Below are positions 5,866 to 7,519 of a stretch of 7,519 nt of DNA, in pieces (the stretch's first letter is position 1; each line of letters starts with the position of its first letter). The position numbers were made by a program, and so were the translations under genes. This DNA is from a bacterium. GTDB taxonomy: Bacteria > NPL-UPA2 > JAUVJM01. The stretch is from contig JAUVJM010000069.1 in assembly GCA_030596585.1 (NCBI GenBank), positions 1 through 7,519 of the forward strand. The letters are read 5' to 3'. The notes under the pieces were generated by a model that ran no database searches, had not been told where the DNA came from, and worked only from the letters and a program-made list of their open reading frames with translations.

Positions 5866-5868
5866 TGT

Positions 5869-5946
5869 CGGGATGTAGCGCAGCTTGGTTAGCGCGCTTG
5901 CTTCGGGAGCAAGAGGTCGGCGGTTCGAATCCGCCCATCCCGACCA
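5869..5946 (+). tRNA. tRNA-Pro (anticodon CGG)
   Basis: The acceptor arms CGGGATG (5869-5875) and CATCCCG (5936-5942) pair perfectly. The D stem is GCGC/GCGC (5878-5881 with 5892-5895). The anticodon stem CTTGC/GCAAG holds the loop TTCGGGA with anticodon CGG (5904-5906). The T arm is GGCGG-TTCGAAT-CCGCC. The discriminator is A (5943) and CCA is encoded (5944-5946). It reads CCG. Only 3 nt separate its 5' end from the stop of the upstream gene, and no separate promoter is obvious, so it may be processed from that gene's transcript or driven from within its coding region. Confidence 0.97.
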
Positions 5947-5982
5947 AAATAGACTTTGTGGTTTTCGGGGGGAAGTCCCATT

Positions 5983-7299
5983 ATGACTATAGAATATAAT
6001 TCAAAGCTGATTGCAGAACTCTATTCAACTACCAAAGAAAAGAAGCTTAAGGAATTACTGAATGAGATTAAAGAAATTAATGGCCCTATCTTTTTATATC
6101 CTGTTTATGAAATTTACAAAAGGAACAAAAATAAAAGCTATTCTCATTACTTTCTTAGCACTCTAAATGAACTAAATTCAAGTGAGATAGTCTCAATTGC
6201 AATTGAGATAGGCGAATGTCCTGAAACAAGCAATACAGACCGTGTTTATGCTGTAGAGATTTTCAAAAAGAGAAAATACTATGAAAAACCTGCGATTGAT
6301 ATTGCCTTAGCAAGTTTATCTTGGTTTATTGAAGAGGTAGGCAATGTTTATAATCTACATACGCTTATTCCCTATTTAAAGGATGCAGATTTGATAGGTT
6401 ATGTTGAAAATGATCTGCGGTTAATCTATTTAGACGATCGGTTTGATACTGATGTAAGAAAATATGCTTTTGGTAAATGGTTGGAGATAAATCCAAAAAA
6501 ACAATTGCAGACCATCATAGAGAATTTCGATGAAATACATAAAGATGAAGAGTACGAATACATAATTGCTATGGTCATTAGTGCTTGGAAAGGTACAAAG
6601 ATTGAGGAATTAAAAAAACTCATTCTGGAAAAAGGTGGGGTTAAAGCGAAGCATATAATTGAAAGAGCGAAAAAGAAGAAGGAGGAAAAACAAAAGAAAG
6701 CTGAAAGTGTAAAGCAACAAGCTGTTCAAGAAAAATATAGCAATGCAGATCTGGTTGAGGAAATTAGTGGTCTAAGGGAAAAAATAAATGATGCAGCGAA
6801 GTCTCACAAACATATTGGTTTCTCGATATTTCCTCAAAATGAAGCTCTTTTTTCACAGATAAAGACAGCAAATGATAGAGCAACTTTGATGATGGCTTGT
6901 GTAAATTTGAGAGGCGTAATTCAGAATCTAAGTAAGGATATTGGAAACCACAGACTTGATAACGAAGCGATTAAGAAATTGCTACCTGACACAGCTGAAC
7001 ATGACTTTAATAAGTCTATTAATAAACTCTTTCTTTTTCTGCACTCTAAGCAATTTAAAATTGATGCTGATTTGTTTGGTCTAAGAAAGTTGAATCAAAT
7101 ACTCAGCTTTCTGGGTGCGCATTCAAAGAGTGAAAAACCTAAGCTTGCAGAAGAACTGAAAAATGCAAAGCTTTATGAGGTTTACGAAAACGAAGAATGG
7201 ACAGTCTTACACCAAAATCTTCTAACGAAGTATAGAGACTCATTGAATGCATTGCTGAAAGCCATAAAAAACGCGGATTGGCAAAAGAAACAAATGTAA
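5983..7299 (+). CDS. Hypothetical all-helical protein, A+T-rich accessory gene
   Basis: I do not recognise this 438-residue protein. There is no signal peptide or membrane segment, so it is probably cytosolic. Residues 1-225 look like a run of amphipathic helices, possibly HEAT/ARM-type repeats. Residues about 226-250 are very Lys/Glu-rich and likely continue as a coiled coil to about 271. Residues 280-438 form a second helical domain with no catalytic motif that I can identify. The ATG at 5983 follows GGGGGGAAG (5967-5975) by 7 nt; an in-frame TTG at 5956 is less likely. The gene is much richer in A+T than its neighbours (for example 16 of 60 bases are G or C at 6121-6180, against 38 of 60 at 1561-1620). 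It begins 36 nt after a tRNA gene, which suggests horizontal acquisition. Confidence 0.85.
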   Translation: MTIEYNSKLIAELYSTTKEKKLKELLNEIKEINGPIFLYPVYEIYKRNKNKSYSHYFLSTLNELNSSEIVSIAIEIGECPETSNTDRVYAVEIFKKRKYYEKPAIDIALASLSWFIEEVGNVYNLHTLIPYLKDADLIGYVENDLRLIYLDDRFDTDVRKYAFGKWLEINPKKQLQTIIENFDEIHKDEEYEYIIAMVISAWKGTKIEELKKLILEKGGVKAKHIIERAKKKKEEKQKKAESVKQQAVQEKYSNADLVEEISGLREKINDAAKSHKHIGFSIFPQNEALFSQIKTANDRATLMMACVNLRGVIQNLSKDIGNHRLDNEAIKKLLPDTAEHDFNKSINKLFLFLHSKQFKIDADLFGLRKLNQILSFLGAHSKSEKPKLAEELKNAKLYEVYENEEWTVLHQNLLTKYRDSLNALLKAIKNADWQKKQM

Positions 7300-7351
7300 A
7301 AATGTACATCATGCTGGATTCTAGAAAATAAATTTTGCGGGAGGTGCGCAA

Positions 7352-7519
7352 ATGTGGAAAAAGTTAGTGGTTGTAGCAGTGGTTTTATTGCCTCTGGGTA
7401 TGGCTGCTGCAGCAGGCGCCGGTGTGGTGGAAAAGAATGTGGAGCCGGTAGGATCATCTGCGGCAGCTGCAACTGGCGAACCAACGGGCTGGGAACAGAT
7501 GCTGGGCCCATTACTGGAT
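7352..7519 (+). CDS. N-terminal part of an exported protein (runs off the window)
   Basis: Fifty-six codons are present and the frame is still open at the window end. The product starts MWKKLVVVAVVLLPLGMAAA: two lysines, a hydrophobic core and an Ala-rich region with likely signal peptidase I sites near residues 19-23. There is no lipobox cysteine. The following residues are Gly/Ala/Pro-rich and low in complexity, so no family can be named. A good Shine-Dalgarno GGAGGT (7340-7345) sits 6 nt before the ATG. Base composition returns to that of the core genes here, marking the far edge of the A+T-rich gene. Confidence 0.8.
   Translation, partial: MWKKLVVVAVVLLPLGMAAAAGAGVVEKNVEPVGSSAAAATGEPTGWEQMLGPLLD

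Noticed and set aside
7300..7351. Promoter between the A+T-rich gene and the exported-protein gene
   Set aside because: The 52-bp gap is A+T-rich and has an 8-bp palindrome ATGTACAT (7302-7309), but no pair of -35/-10 hexamers at suitable spacing was convincing.
7182..7511. - strand open frame across the end of the A+T-rich gene and the signal-peptide gene
   Set aside because: It is antisense to two genes with good starts. The Pro/Gln/Leu-rich product is typical of reverse reading of Ala/Gly-rich codons.

Overview
The window looks like the chromosome of a Gram-negative (two-membrane) bacterium. It carries housekeeping envelope-lipid genes (plsY, gpsA and an LpxL/HtrB-type lipid A acyltransferase), two proline tRNAs with encoded CCA ends, and a short MerR-type regulator. 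All confident genes are on the + strand. Gene spacing is tight, with frequent overlaps, and good Shine-Dalgarno sequences precede several genes. The gene mix would fit an uncultured lineage such as Omnitrophota or a Nitrospirota/Desulfobacterota-like group, but this is an impression of gene order and protein style; nothing in the window fixes the taxonomy.

Region 1 (1-2110) starts with an A+T-rich intergenic stretch. It contains two perfect inverted repeats and a near-consensus sigma-70 promoter (TTGACA, 17 bp, TATAGT). The predicted transcript begins about 0-3 nt before the plsY ATG, so plsY is probably read from a leaderless mRNA. plsY and gpsA supply the acyltransferase and the glycerol 3-phosphate for the first step of phospholipid synthesis. 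A 108-residue MerR-type DNA-binding protein overlaps the end of gpsA by 8 bp.

Region 2 (2111-2421) contains tRNA-Pro(GGG), a small GC-rich hairpin, and a ~145-bp imperfect palindrome (2268-2412) with ~26-bp arms and nested internal inverted repeats. The palindrome ends 9 nt before the next gene and is the most striking non-coding structure here. It could be a MITE-like repeat, a structured leader RNA, or both.

Region 3 (2422-5138) is a compact four-gene run: lipid A-type acyltransferase, family 2 glycosyltransferase, protein-L-isoaspartate O-methyltransferase, and a COG2426/PF06695 membrane protein related to the DedA/VTT group. Two of these genes act in envelope or lipid-linked chemistry, which suggests a lipid-related role for the membrane protein too.

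Region 4 (5139-7519) looks accessory. A 225-residue protein with an N-terminal helix-turn-helix and a LAGLIDADG-like core ends only 3 nt before tRNA-Pro(CGG). Just after that tRNA lies a 438-residue, strongly A+T-rich gene for an unrecognised, probably all-helical protein, which looks horizontally acquired. The window ends inside a gene for an exported protein with a clear signal peptide.

No CRISPR array, transposase, integrase or rRNA was seen.
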